From Ectocarpus siliculosus (lineage: Eukaryota > Sar > Phaeophyceae > Ectocarpales > Ectocarpaceae), in NCBI GenBank assembly GCA_000310025.1, contig FN649743.1, positions 299,757 through 363,756 of the forward strand: a stretch of DNA of 64,000 nt. The letters are read 5' to 3'. The notes below the pieces were generated by a model, which was not told where the DNA came from, made no database searches, and saw only the letters and a list, made by a program, of their open reading frames with translations. Position 1 is the first letter of the stretch. Every line of letters begins with the position of its first letter. Both the position numbers and the translations under genes were made by a program. This document shows positions 24,537 through 38,300 of this stretch, one piece after another.

Positions 24537-27500
24537 AAAGGGCTGAGCAGGGTCGAACTTGACTCCAAAATGCCGGAGCTCCGTCGGGTGCTGATCCCTA
24601 CCGGCCTCTTGCAGAGCCGTAAAGTATGCCCCTATGGTGTTGTAGACCCCGAGAGGCACGCTCACGGCTACCGCAACACCACTGACGTCCATGTCGAGCC
24701 ACCTTCCGCAGAGAGAGAGCGAGGAAGAAAGGTAATATCAATAACAACAACAACAAGTTTACAAAACACCACAGCTATAGTCTGACCGGGTCAGCACGAC
24801 GATTGAGGTCAATTCCGAATGAAGTCCGAGATAGGCCACTAATAATTCTTCATGGGTCGTCCTTCCTTGCTGATGCCGGCGAGCGACGCGTAATACAAGT
24901 CGAGAATGCTGTGAAACACGACAATGCTTCAGGCAATAGCGCCGTGTTGGTGTTTCCCCCGTATCTTCGCCAAACGTACGTGTTAGACTTGGTGACCACA
25001 ATCGCCGGCATCGCCACCTCGAGCACGTGGAGCGCGTTCTCTCCGTCCTCCATATCGCCTTCGCTCAAGGCCTCCAGGACGCTCTCGCATTTCCTCAGGC
25101 TTGACTTAAACGTGCCGTCTCTTCCGGGGGCCCCGTGCCTCGAAGCCGCGGCGGTCAGCGCGCAAGGTAGGTCCCAGCCGTCGATGGACAGGATCCGCAT
25201 GCCGATCTGAGGTGTTATTGATGCACGGCGGCGCCGTGCTGTATCGAATAAAACAACGTTGCAGATGTGATAGACTCCAGAATGTATCATGCGCTATCTG
25301 TCGGAATCCTGGTCACAGCGTGGCGTGCGATTTGAGCTCAGGCTTCAGCTGTTGTTATATACTGGTGAGCAACAAAAAACATGCCCGAGCCTGTTTTTCG
25401 ACGAAACGTCGTGAGTTGGATCGGACCGCGCATGAGGTCCAACTCAATGAGACCCGTGACCACCGGGCACAACAAAAACGTCCGTGGTAGTCGGCCCGGC
25501 GGCAACGGCAAGCAAATTGAAATTCGACCGGCGACCACTCAAGCCGTGTGTAAAAAGCTTGTCGGCGATGATAACGCCTGTGGGAATGATTGGCTGTAGG
25601 CAAACACCACGAAGGACCAATGGTCCTCCTCCTATTCTTCCACTGTACAAAGGTGTAGAGTAGCACTGTCCATTCCTTACATGATAACGCGCGGCCCTCT
25701 AGGGTGGTTTATTCGCCCAAGTTTCCGCTACCATGTAGTGATCTTTCGTGGAGAGATCAGAAATCAACAACGCAGAGTTCGACTACCGCGTATTCCAATA
25801 CAATTCGTTTCAACTGTCTTGATTCCTCCTGCTGCTCCAGCGAGCGTTGTGTGGCCGACTTTGCTGAAGATCGTTTGGGGTTGCTACAAGAAGTACCAGC
25901 ATTTGCCCCCTCTGATGGGCAGACAGATGATTTCCTATCAACTGGCGTTGTCGGTCTCGAGTCCGACCCCCTCCCCGGCACATGGACAGCACCTGTAGCG
26001 CCCTGACGTGCACCCTGCAGGCGCACCACGGCATGCCTGCAGCATTGTGCTGGTGTTTGGTGGCGTGGCCACAACAAACGGGCGAAAAAACGTTCACTAT
26101 AAGGCAAGGCAAGCCTTTGTCACACGGGAGGAAGACATGTTCTTACCATCAGGGAAGGGTGCTCGGCGGCAGCGCTGTCTTCCTCCCAGCCGGCAACTAC
26201 GACCATCCCCTCCTCGTCCTCCTCCACCGTCAGCCCCAGCGTATTGCACGTGAAGGCTATTTCGACTACGTTGTCCGTGGTGCACCCGATCGCCTAATTT
26301 CGTCGTCGGAAGTTCCGTGAAACTGCAGCAATCAGAGGTTGTCTTACCAAAGTGAGGCTGGAAAAATGTTCTACAAGAAAAGGGCGGAAGAACGTCGACT
26401 AATTCCGAGGTAGTCTCGGCTTGGTAGAATACGGCGACCGTTCTAGCACTGAATTTCAAGCCGCTTGCCAGATGGAATATGCTCGATTCATGGTATTTCC
26501 ACGACAAATGAAGCTCTCACGAGGGTTTACCCGGCTGCCGATATTTAACCTTTCGATGATATATGAACTGCGCTTGCCATGAGCAGCGACAAGTCTACTG
26601 GGAGACTGCAGTGAACACCAGAGTAGTAGTACATACGGGGCACTCCGGGTGGGCCTAGTAGAGAATCCCCGCGTACTCACAGGCGGGAAAAAACGCGCCA
26701 GCTCCCACGCGTAAATCCTGTGCGAACACGTCACGTCCAGGTGCTCGAAAAGCGAGTACGCGCGTTGCCTTTCGGTGCTACGAGGAAGTGAGAAAAGGTC
26801 ATCAAGGCAGGGTCGTGGAAACAATCATGAGCAAGACGAGGCCTTCATCACTTCCTCTTAGGCCGAAACGAGATCGTCCTGGTGGGTGGCACTTTTTTTC
26901 ACGGGGGGAAGCACATTCTACCAACAAACCTCGTGAACATGTTCGGTCAGACTGCAACAAACGGCGCCCGTCAATGCTCCCCTGCCATTGTTTCATGAGA
27001 GGCAGACGGGAAAGCTCGACTGTCGTTTCTTGGCAATATGGTGATCAATGTTGCATAAGAGTCGCCGGAAGGGTCCCTTCACGCTTGGTGGATACCTGGC
27101 CAACTGTCACTACCAGAGCACCGGCAGCCGTTTTCCCGGCGGCCGCGTACTCAGTTGTTTCGTGTTTCTTCAACGCGACTTCAGATCTTAAGATTGGTCA
27201 TTCTTCCGGATTCAAGCGCACGGTGTTTGCGAGACTCCCTCGGCACCGCGCCCTCCGCACTGCGTCGCCTCGACCACCCGCCCATTGTGCCCCACTACCT
27301 GATGCGCGGGCCGGGCCTCGCCTGGAATGCCACCGGGTAATTCTAGCGCAGTTGCAAACCCTACCACTGCGTCCCACAACGTGTTCGCTCGTATGGCAGT
27401 CGCTGCTGCCTCAACCTCCACGCACCCTGCGCTCCTCCCCTCCTTCAGGAGCTTCATCGTGAGCGTCCAGTCATCCCCGCCACCGTCATCGCGCCCCTTC

Positions 27501-27643
27501 GACCCAGCGATGGCGCTGCTGTTGTCCTTGAAACTCGACCAGCCGCCGACGCCGCTGTTGCGGCCGCCGGCGGTGAGGGTGCTCGCGTTTTCTGGGTCAG
27601 CCCCGATGGAGGGAAACGTTGTTCCTTTTGGAGTTTCGCTCCC
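24537..27643 (-). CDS. PDZ-like domain protein with EF-hand-like motif, partial
   Basis: Minus-strand exons, all junctions phase-consistent: 27643-27426, 26777-26681, 26293-26147, 25206-24980, 24702-24537. The N-terminal Gly/Ser-rich linker runs into LTMKLLKEG. Exon 26777-26681 carries a degenerate EF-hand loop (DVTCSHRIYAWE; D1, I8 and E12 kept, G6 lost). Exons 26293-26147 and 25206-24980 join at LM/IGMR to give a PDZ-like pattern: carboxylate-loop-like TLGLTVEEDEEGMVVV, then the characteristic GMRILSIDGWDL. An acidic helix follows (CESVLEALSEGDMEDGENAL), then exon 24702-24537 with a hydrophobic stretch (VSGVAVAVSVPLGVYNTIGAYF) that may be a membrane segment. Likely a scaffold or membrane-associated signalling protein (inference). 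Both ends are missing: a possible upstream membrane-span exon lies at about 28200-28300. Confidence 0.6.
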
Positions 27644-30600
27644 CTCGAACACACGCGAAGATGGCTGTTCGGCGACAAGGTCATGGAGGAAGCAACCAGC
27701 TCACAATATGATGCCGGAGGAAGGAGCACTAGCCTACTGTTGGTCTTGGTGGCCATTCCAGGACGTTTTTCAGCCAAAAACGAAAGAGAAATCCCAATCC
27801 TTCTAGTGTTCTCCGATCATCTTGAAGCAAACTTCACTTTGAACAGCCTGTACTGCTGTGACCGCAATATCGAGAGCCCAACAACCATCCGCGTCATTTC
27901 GGGTCCAGTCGTCGGAATGTGGGAATCACTTGCCATCCTAGCTCCGCCAGTTCAGGACTGACTTTTGTGGAGCTACTGCCGGTAGTGCTACGAAGTTTCT
28001 GGGATGAATTGTTTGCCGCACGCTCTTTTGAAATCAATCAGTTGTCGATCGCAGACTAACGAGGTTATCACCATGCAATACGAGAAAACAGGAAAAAAAC
28101 TTCACGTACTGAATGTAGGCTATGCCTGGACCTGGAAAAGGGGCTGCTGAAGGCGTTTCCAATCTCAACCCAACTACCCCCAATACCGAAGACGTGGTAC
28201 CTAGCTCGGCGAGGAAGTTTCCCAGAACCATTCCCAGGATGGACAAAGCCGTGGAAATTATGGTGAGAAGAACGCGCAGGGCGGATAAAAAGGAACAACC
28301 ACTACTTGCGCTTAGAAGATGTTAGGGCCTACCCACACGGGCGACAAAAGGTAGTATTTTCAGCCGCGCACCTCTTCCTCCCTGAATCCCCCTTTGTCGG
28401 ACCCTGGCGAGTACATGGTGTCGCTATGCCGAGATTCGCTTTCTGGCCGTCAGACCTCTTCCAAAGTCGTCTTTTTCTCCACGGTGTAAGGAGACCATTG
28501 CCACACCGGCGAGATAATTTCACGCATGCCGGGGGGGCGCGAGAAACGTAGTCTTTTTCCACCGGCACAAAAAATGTTCATGTATGCACATATGTCATTG
28601 GTCGCAAAGACTATATCTTGCTGGTTGTCATGACAACCTTTCAAATGGTAGAGTCTAGTGTGTTCCCCTTGTTTCATCCTCGAACGAGCAAGCGTTGGAC
28701 GAAGTCCACACGTGCCTACTGCTGTACCGATTGGTATGGCAAGGACGGAGGGGATCCCGTGGAGAGGCTACCTGTCCCGGTATACGAGGTTCGAACTACT
28801 CTTTGGAACAAACAGTACGACGAACAACCCTCACGTTCCACGCAATCTTCCAGATCGTCACGGCAACGCTGACACATCAACCGGATTCTCACACAGACGG
28901 GGACGGCAACTTGTTGGAAGACCAAAACAACATGGATGTGCTGGGGGTGAGACTTTGTGTTTCGGGACAGTAGCCTCACGTACAGTGTGTGTCATACAGC
29001 AGCACCGCTTGTGGCATACTGGTACTTCGAAATACATACGCATACGTGCGTGAATCTTGGGCTGCGAACGGAGCTCGCATCCAAGTCACAACCAAAAATG
29101 ATGCCACTGCCTGGAAGAGGGTACAACGTTCACCCTCACGTGGTACCTCCCCTGCCAACGCGCTTATTCCTAGGCTGCATCATGTTTCCACGTTACCACC
29201 ACGCACTCTGCTTGTGTGGAAACGCTGCGGCTTGATGAGCTTGGGCTTGCCGTTGACATAGACCGCCCCGTCGGAATCCGTTCACTCAGAGCCTCCTCGA
29301 GACGACATCAGCAAGATGTGCCTACCCATCTTCTCCCCTTCGGCACAGCATTCGATGGAAGCTCGTCCCTCGGAAAACGTGCGGCACCGTCTATTGCAAA
29401 CGTTTGTGTCAATCGCCTACAGTCGAAGCATTTACCGCGTGCTTTGTGTCCGTTTGGCTTTCGCTGCATGTTCTCGTAGAACATATCTTCGTATCATATA
29501 TTTCCTCGTTGTGATTTTTTGTTTCGTAGATCCAAGAATCGGTTTCATCTCCCTGAAAAGTAGGAACGAATTCCAGATGATCTCCTGATATGGCGGAGTT
29601 CGAAACCCGCACTCTAAACACTACAGTACATTGGGCGGGCAATCAATCCCCCGAAGACCAGTTTCGAATGTCTCGTGAGCCCCGGAGATAATAGAGGACA
29701 GACAAGGTACCCTACAGTACTGGTTTCCCGACGACGCGCACGTGCCAAGCACCACAACCTGGTAGAGCAGTATACTTTCACAGCAGTATCCACCTTCATT
29801 GCCTATATACCTCTAAAGGCCTCCCGCCAGTTCGTAGGACATACTCCATGTTTGGTCGGATCTACATATAGTCTATATACAGCTGCCCCACTGCTGTATG
29901 TCTCCTTCTCTCTGTTTTCCTGTGGGAGAACAGGATACGAACCTTCCTCGCAGCTAGCACGCGGGTAGTGGTGCACAGATGAGGAGCAGTAACACCACGC
30001 CCCACGGATTTGAAGGACGGGCACATGCGTCACGAGTGATGCTGGGGCCGCGGTGAACAAAACTATGTATGCATACGCTGTAGTTATATGAGTACCGGTA
30101 GGATATTTTTCACTACCCCGTCCAAGCGTGTGAATGAGAGTGCGAGGATATTACGAAACAGGCGCGAGATGACACGATGACAAAGGTGGGCTACCATGGC
30201 GTATTGCTCTTGACCGATCAGCCCCCAAGCCGTGCCTGAGGGGGGCATGCTTATGCTTATCGAGGACCACCCCGCAACTCCACAGACCTACATGACATCT
30301 CATGGGGCGACTGACTTGTGTCGCCCTGTGGTCTCCCTTGTGGCTTTGCCCCTAGGCCGGCCACATAGAAAAGGGTAGCCCACACAGAGCACTCAACCAC
30401 AAGAGGCCCATGACAGTTCGAGAAACCCCCCATTCTCAATCAGCCTCGCGATTTTTGGTCGTTGGTGCATCGTTGAAACCGCGCTTGCTTATGATCCGCA
30501 AGTGAAAAAACTTTCAATTCACACCGCCATCGTACGGCTGCCGGAACAGAGGAAAACCTTGTCCTTGAGGCAGATTCTGAACTCATCGTACGAGGAAACG

Positions 30601-31054
30601 GCCGGCGCATTGTCTCGTTTCCCACGCTGCTTGCCGCCAAAAGAAAACACTCCAGTTGGTGGCATACTGCCGTCGGGGACAAGGTCACAGAGACTACAGT
30701 ACCATATGCTTGATTTCAACATTCGCACAATGTGAGGATACTCAAAAAACGAATCAATTGCAACATGCAAACCTATTCGACAAGGAAAAGATCGAAGACA
30801 CAAACAAACAACCACGGACGAACACAAGGATACAACCAGGGTAAGCCTATCCCCGAACGGTGTTCGAACTGCGATCACGAAAAGGGGACAACCCATTCAA
30901 GCACTTGCTCTACATACACACTCCCGCGCTACAATTCCCCGCGTCCCGCGGCCGCGAGGCCCGCTTGCCGGTCATGCTGGCACACGCTGACCCAAGTGCA
31001 ACGCGACGCGACCCGGAGATCAACAATGGCTGGTGTGTGCTTGTCCTAGGAAGG
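27644..31054. other. Region with isolated exon candidates only
   Basis: Candidates: minus strand about 28300-28202, hydrophobic LRVLLTIISTALSILGMVLG ending at a GTACCA donor, possibly the 5' part of the PDZ-like gene; plus strand 28854-28946 (separate entry); minus strand 29207-29280 with two competing frames ending at a GTGCGT donor; and 30440-31040, where frames on both strands are open. A GGAGTTCGAAACCC stretch at about 29595 resembles a B box without a tRNA around it. No gene is assigned. Confidence 0.35.
28854..28946 (+). CDS. Isolated exon, EF-hand-like loop
   Basis: A 31-codon exon between a CTTCCAG acceptor and a GTGAGA donor. It reads IVTATLTHQPDSHTDGDGNL and then LEDQNNMDVLG. The HTDGDGNLLEDQ portion resembles an EF-hand calcium loop (D3, D5, G6, L8), but position 1 is His and position 12 is Gln. 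No partner exons were found, so the gene is unidentified and chance remains possible. Confidence 0.35.
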
Positions 31055-34000
31055 TCAAAACGCCCCCAGTATTTTCTCGTGGTCAATCTTCACGTCGTAG
31101 GTGTGCCCACAAAGCGAGCAGGAAAGGGCACAAATGATCTGATCCGTCGTAACGTTCTAGCTCGTCACGCCACTCCATGAGCATGACAAAGCCCTCATTA
31201 CCCCGGCGTTTGAGACCACACAGTACTCGCAATGCTCTCGGAATGCCCAAAAAAGGCCGCTGTTGTCGGTCCTGCTTCTCCCTGTTTCCTCCAGCTCGCA
31301 ACAACACGCGCAACGCCCAGACTTGTCTCGCAATGCACACAGCACTGCTGCTACTTCTACAGCTCCGCAATTCCCCCTACTCGCAGATGACAAAACTTGA
31401 AAAGAAGAAACTGTTGCTGTCCCTGCATGCCCACCGTGCCATGTGACAAACTCCGTAGTACTTTTACCCTCCCAACGCCGATGCGTGACTCCTGGCATAT
31501 AGATCGGGTCACGCCAAGCTCGCCTTCGAGAGTACGAAGCTCTGGTCCTTTGTTCTTTCGCTGACGAGCCAGGTCTTGACCTCGGCGCCGTTGACCTTGA
31601 CTACCCATCGGTGAGTCAAGAAGGTGTTGATCTTGAACGTCTACAGGAACAAAAACAGGAACAAGGAGAACAAGAAGATGCACCAAGGGACCAATAAGAG
31701 AAGCAAGACGAAAGACACACATCTCGACCCTTGCGGTTTAAGAGAGGGTAGTGGATTGATTTCGTGCATGATATCATCGCGTACTGCAGGGATTCGGACA
31801 GACAGTCACCCATCATCCGTGCAGCAGCCCGCGTCTTGCTCTCATTGCCGAAACGGAAGGAAGGGTGCTCGAGTTGGGTCCGCGACCGGGTGGTGTGGTG
31901 GGAGGCAAAACGCCCGACATCGCGTTACAACGACATGCTGGCCCACTGCTGGAGCAATACGTGCGGTCTGGGCGACAAGACTGCAGCTTGAAATTGCGTC
32001 ATGGACCACGCTTCTCGACGTCTCCAGCAGGCGTAGGCGGGCGCGATTCATAAAATGATTTTCGCATCGATGCTGGGGAAATCCTGCAGGAGCGTCTCTC
32101 AGGGAACGGTCGGTGAAGAAAAACAATAATAACCGTGAACACGGAGATGAAGACCGCATCTACGAAGGATGGGTTTCCTAAAGTGGCCCGGCGCGATCGC
32201 CTTCAAATCGTTGAGCCGTTCTGTAAGTTTGCCCGTTTATGACCACGCGCCGCGTACCACATAGTTTGCGATGAGTTCAACCGCTTAGCCCTTCGATAAG
32301 ATTGCCCGTTTCTGGGCACGCGCCACATACCATACAGGTTGCGATGAGTTCAATTCTAGCCCTGCCATAAGACTGCCCGTTTCTGACCAAGCGCCCACAT
32401 GCCAGATAGATTTAGCGATGAATTCACTTCATAAACTGCAACAACAGGACACGATCGACTAACCTCTCCGATCCTCCAGTCCCTGTCCATCCACAGCTGC
32501 TTCCCGTCGAACCACAGGGATGCCCCCTCGACGTCCTCGTTCAGAAACGCTGCCTGCACCTGCTCTCGATTTCGATTGGTTCATCAATCGCGGATTTCGA
32601 AAAAAAAAAAAGAAAAAGGATAGACTTTACACTCTCTTCGTCGATTTGCGTAGCGATAGCTCTTGCTGTAGTCTATGAGAAGAATCGACGAGAAAAAGAG
32701 CAACGACGGTATTGGGGGGGCGTTCGCAACCTGCAGCACGCCACCTTGGTGCGCACGCTCACACGCTGGGGCGGATAAGAGTCAGTTCAGCAAGAACGAC
32801 AATCTGGAGTTGTTAGAACGCCTCTGGCTGGCACTAGAACACAACACAACACGCCGTTCGTAATGCTTCAAACGAAAGCGTTGACGAATTCGATTTGCAG
32901 TGTCATCACTGCTGTCCCGACTTGCGAATATTGTGCATATAGACTTAACCGTTGTAAATCCAAACAGCCATGACATGCATCGAGCACAAGTATGGGCCTG
33001 GGGCGGCCTGAGCTTGCACTGATCAAAGCTACATACTACAAACCGTTAGAGACCCCTGGACAAAATCGTCAGCTTAGAATCCACGAACGTAAGTCACGCG
33101 CCAATTTCGGCGAAAGAGGCAGTCCGGCAAACTCCATTCACCTGAAACGTGGGGGGTCTCAGGTCAAGACATGAGGCGGAATTCAAGGTCAACCTAATTC
33201 GGCCGGAACATGCAGTCGATAATCCTAACCCCAACCCCAACTCAGTCGATTCTATACCATATCCAGTATGTTTGCTTACAAAGAAAAATCTGCGGGGAGA
33301 CTACTGTATAGTCAATGCTGTTCACGGGCACGAGCTAGGACATCACAATCAATTAACTTGGAACATGTGTCCAGGTGTAGGGTGACAGCTCACACAGGGG
33401 AACAACTCAATTCACCTGGAAGGTGGGGTCGGGCACGATGTTGTTGCCCGCCTTGTCCACAGTCCTGCCGGTCTCAGGGTCGACGCTCGAGAGACCGTAC
33501 CTCGGACCGTTCCATACCCACAGGTTGGCGGCCCACTTCTGGCCGTCGATCACCGGGCAAGCACCGTGCTCGCTGGACTGGACGATCGTAGAGAGGGGCG
33601 GCAACCGGAGAAAGAGTACGCCGTGTACCGGCGGTACCAGATAAACATTGGTTTGCGTGTGTGATTCTCGTAAATTTTCTGTCCGGGAAGGCACGAACAA
33701 CACTTTTTCGAAAGCCGGGGGGGGGGGGTCGGAAAACGCGGATGCACGTCCAACCGATCGGCAACACGACTCACCAACACAAAACCAAAAAGAGGCAACA
33801 GAGCAAAAACAAATTGAAAGAAAAAACTCACCAGATCTTTCCTCCCATCCGGGTGCTGGTTGTAGAACAACACCGCCTGACCCCTCTTGGGTGCCACCAC
33901 CATGTGCCGTCGGCACTGCAGCAAGAGCTTCTCCTCCCAGCCGCTCCGCGGAAGGTCAAGGTTCTCAAGCACCTGGCGTTCGCACCAGGGAGGGGAGGGG

Positions 34001-34982
34001 GGGTGTACTCATAGTCGTGCATGCCGCAGTCGTAAGACCATTGACCTCGCATCCCTACAAAGCCGGGACGGAGCACGCCGGGTTCTCACCGGACCAGACT
34101 CTCACATCACCAAGCGCGAAGCGCCGTGAGGTATTTGGCGAGTCGCATGAAGGGTGAGCTGCATCCTGCTAAGGGTGTTCGGCATCTTGTGCTTACTTCC
34201 TTGCGTACGGATGACAGCTACGTATGACTTAATTTATCTTCTGGTGCTTTCACTTCCAGAGCCAGTCGTAAGCACTGTGTAACTGCCTCGAGGATGCTTG
34301 ACCACTTTAACACAACGTGGTGCGATCATCCCCCGTTGCGCGGAGTGAGGGTTCTCCACCCCGCACAACATGATCTACTCGACCACCATTATGGTGACCG
34401 CCAAAAAAAAAAAAACGAGGTAAAAAGAAAAAAAACGGTAACCTGGTTGCCGAGAGGGGGGGGGGGGGGGGGATAGCAGCCCTACTGGTGAAAACACGAC
34501 CCCAATCTGGGGGGGGAGGCACAGCAGCCCTACTGGTGAAAACACGGCCCCAATCTAGGCAATACGAGCCGAACGGCGTGCATGCAAGAAGGGTTCAGTA
34601 GCGCCGCAGGGTATTTCTATCCAGTTGACATGTTGGATAAAGCATACAATCGGGGAAGTAGGGTTAGGGATAGGGATAGGGTCTGCGTACCCCCTCCCTG
34701 TTCTTTTCCCTCGTATATTTAATCTCTCGCCGGGATTAGGCCAGAGGGGCAGCGGGAGAGAATAGCGCCTGGAATGAACCACGTGATGGGTGATTGGCTG
34801 ATAAACTGGACACATGTCATCCGGGGACAGGGGACGGGGGAGGGGCAAGCCAGTGGCATGTGCTGTATGTGTGACGACACACATCCCTTCCCCGCTGCAA
34901 AACCACTTGTGAAATGAATATGTTCTCTCTCTCAAATGTCTCGTTCTCTCTGGTTCTCTCTTTCTCTGCCTCTCTCTCTCGA

Positions 34983-35015
<33 letters not shown>

Positions 35016-35240
35016 TTCTGTCTCCCTGTCTCTCTCTGTTTGCGTGTGTCTCCATCTCTCCATTTTTTCCCCACCTCTCGAACGGGAACCTTTGTGTCGG
35101 GCACGAGGTGGTGGTCGATGCCCGGGGCATGCGTGAAGACCGTCTCTCCTCCCTCTCTCACATCGTTGAAGTACAGCACCACCTAACACCCAACGGAGAG
35201 GAAACGGAGATACGAAACCGGAGACAGACAGCCGGACGGT

Positions 35241-35297
<57 letters not shown>

Positions 35298-35311
35298 GGT
35301 CAGACAGACAA

Positions 35312-35392
<81 letters not shown>

Positions 35393-38300
35393 GAGGCGCC
35401 AGGGGTTGTAACGCCCGCAGCTCAGACTTGTTGATATACATAATTCAGTTCATAAGTTTCAGGACACACTTCCACACACATGTAGACGGTTGCCAACCTT
35501 ACCTTATCCTCAAAAAAACTCGTTCCCAAAAATCTAGAGGTAAATCCACATGGGTACAACACGACGTGGTTACGCCGCCGAATCGAAACAAAACCGAGAA
35601 CGAAAGAAAAACAACAAGAACAAGAACAAGAACAAAAATAAGCGTTATCTCACCGTGGCGAACCTGTTGGTTCCGAGCCCTTCCGACTTGAAGTCGTGCC
35701 CCTCAGCGCTCTCGAGGTAGTCGAAGTGGGCGACGTACGCTTGGCTCTCGTTGTACCGCAGCACCTTCGCGCGTGTTCAAGGTGGCACGTGGGAAAACAA
35801 AAACAGAAGGACGCAGGTGACATACGCACATCAATCACACAGATCCATTGCAATTTGTTACCGCCGTGGCAGGTGGTAGGAAAACGGGGAAACAAAAGGG
35901 CAAGGAAGGAGCAGCAGGCCGGGCAACCAAACCTCGAACACGAATTGGTGGCAGCAGCGGAAAAACTGTATGAAAGGCAGCGGGCCGCATTTCAGGCGAG
36001 CACAACGACACTCGAAAAAGACGATCCAAGCGTTGCGCAAAGGGGGGAGAAGTGTCTGCAAGGTGGTTGAGGGCAGGCCGGAGGTGCAAGGTATTCGTCA
36101 AGAGTGCATTGCCTTAAAGAAAGAGGAAGCCGCAGTCGCAGAGCAAGTTCGCTTGGCAGCGATCAATTCGGCCACCTACAAGAAGGCGGTGAAGGAAGGA
36201 CAGAAGAATCTCATGGCCGTCATGGCCATCAAAGGCAGAACGACCAATAAGGGGTGCTTACAGCTATCGTGACACACACAGGTTCGAGGTCTCAAGCGTT
36301 AACGCAATCTATTTAGCCTCCCTTCGTTCCCAAACAGAGTCGACTGCATACTTATCGCGATACACAGAGGTCCTAGCAACGGCAACACATGCGTGCTTTA
36401 ACACATCTGTCAACCTCCGCGCTTTCGTTTCCGACAGACCTGAAGCCCGTCGGCCCAGGTCTCGTGGTACTCCTCGATCCCCAGCAGCTGGAAGATGCGC
36501 CGTTTCAAGGCCTGAGCGGTATTGGTGTGGGTGACGAAGGCGTTGTCGCTGGTGCGGGTCTTGCTGATGGCCTTGCCCTTCGTGCCCGTCGAGGACCGCT
36601 GTTCCAGCGAGGGAGGAAGCAAGCGGCGTGCGTGCGCGTGTGGGAGCGGGCGTTTCAAGAAAATTCGCGAAACAAGGAGAAAAAAAAATTAGGGAAGGAG
36701 AACGAACCAACAACAAGCGTGTGTGGGGGGGGTTCAAATAAACAAGCAAACGAGGAGAAGAACCGAGGCAAGGAAAAATCGACAGCAAGAGCGTGTGGGT
36801 GTTTCAAAGAGAGAAGAGAAAAAACGTGCGGGGAGGACAATCTACAATAGTAGCTTCTTTTCGTCGCCTCCCTTGGCGTGTGTAAGAGGAGGTTGTGCCG
36901 GAAGAGATGCGGAAAAGAAGGACGAGCTATTCTGAGGGGGGCAATAGGAGGAACCACGCCATAGTATACACAAACCCCAGACACAAGTACTCCGAGTTGA
37001 AAGGCTACACCTTTTCTCTCTCTCTCTCTCCACCCGTCCACGTGCATCTACAGCAACAAGAAACAGTAACGAAACAGAATACAGAAATGTTGCCCGTAAC
37101 GCCGAAACAACGCCGCCAAAACGCCACGTCAACGACAATCACGGCTGCGGCAGCGGCGGCGGCGGCGAGCTTGTCGCCACAGCAGAACAACAGACCTTGA
37201 GGCGGTAGGCCTCCTGCGTCATGCCCAGGGCGTCCTCGATGATGCTGTCGGCCTCCTCCATGTCCATGAAGTTGTACAAGGAGAACACTCGAGGGGAGTG
37301 CGAGAGGGTCTCCAGAACAACCTCCGCGCCTGCCAACCACACACGGTGCGAAGGTTGTTCGTAGGACGACAGGGACGGCGAAAAAGGTTCAGCGTTTGCG
37401 GTTAGAGACAAGAGGTAGCTTTGAAAATCGATCCAGGGTGTGTGATATCTTAATGCCACCTACGGTAGGCACAAGGGGTCAGCGAACGGGCTCAACGGTG
37501 CAATTAAGGAGGGCAAGTGTTGTTGTTCCTCGGTCAAGAACACCATTGTTAAGGACAGCCCCCCGGTTAAGGACAACTTACTTTTCACAGGAACGGTGCC
37601 TAGCAGAATGTACAGCAGAAGGAGGGGTATCAATCTTAGGGACACCCCCCCGCGGCTTAAGGGCGCCTGTTTTAAAGAAAAATCTTGTATGTCCTTACCC
37701 AGGGGCGACTGCAATCACCATGACCGGGATATTAGGGTCTGTGGTGAACTTCCGCGTTTATGCTCAGGAGCAGAGCGCTATTATTGGGGAAAGGTTCGGT
37801 TGCTGAGATCGCGTCGGGCGAAGGGCGAGGGTTTGGGGACGTCATGCAACTACGGCCAGAGATTGGGTCCACAACGCAGCCCTGACGCCGGCAAGGAGCG
37901 GGTCATTTCGTGCTGTGGTCAACAGCCTAAGCGGAGGGTGGGGATTGATGCCAAGACAACTCTTGGGGTCGGGGGTTTACAGCGATCTCAAGAACAACCT
38001 CGGACCTTAAGCGAAGAACAGTAAACAGTCATGCGAATGGTTCCCAGCAAGACAATCCAGGCGCCGACAAATACAAGTGACCTCTTCCGGCTATAAGGTC
38101 GGAGCAACGAGTACTGCCGCGAACATCCTATTCCGCATTGAATTTTCTGGGTCCTGTCTCTTTGATTTCCATACCACATCAAATACGAACTCCTTCTGCC
38201 GTAGTTAGCCAATAAACCACGGAAAGAGGTCAGCGTCAGTCAGACTAACCGGCACGGCTGCCGGAATGCAGAGATCGTATGCCAAAGACACCAAAGCCAG

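Noticed and set aside
27185-27339. Plus-strand exon candidate (RRLDHPPIVPHYLMRGPGLAW)
   Set aside because: It overlaps an intron of the minus-strand PDZ-like gene whose exons agree in phase, and it has no partner exon.
30843-31180. Long plus-strand open frame over the P4H 3' end
   Set aside because: All three plus frames and parts of the minus strand are open here, so the ORF is not informative. The minus strand carries the P4H terminal exon.
34660-34695. Telomere-like GGGTTAGGGATAGGG
   Set aside because: Only one or two degenerate units, far too short for a telomeric tract.
34932-35441. Open frames rich in RQTD, SVCL or RERE repeats
   Set aside because: Frame-independent products of (CAGA)n and (TC)n microsatellites.
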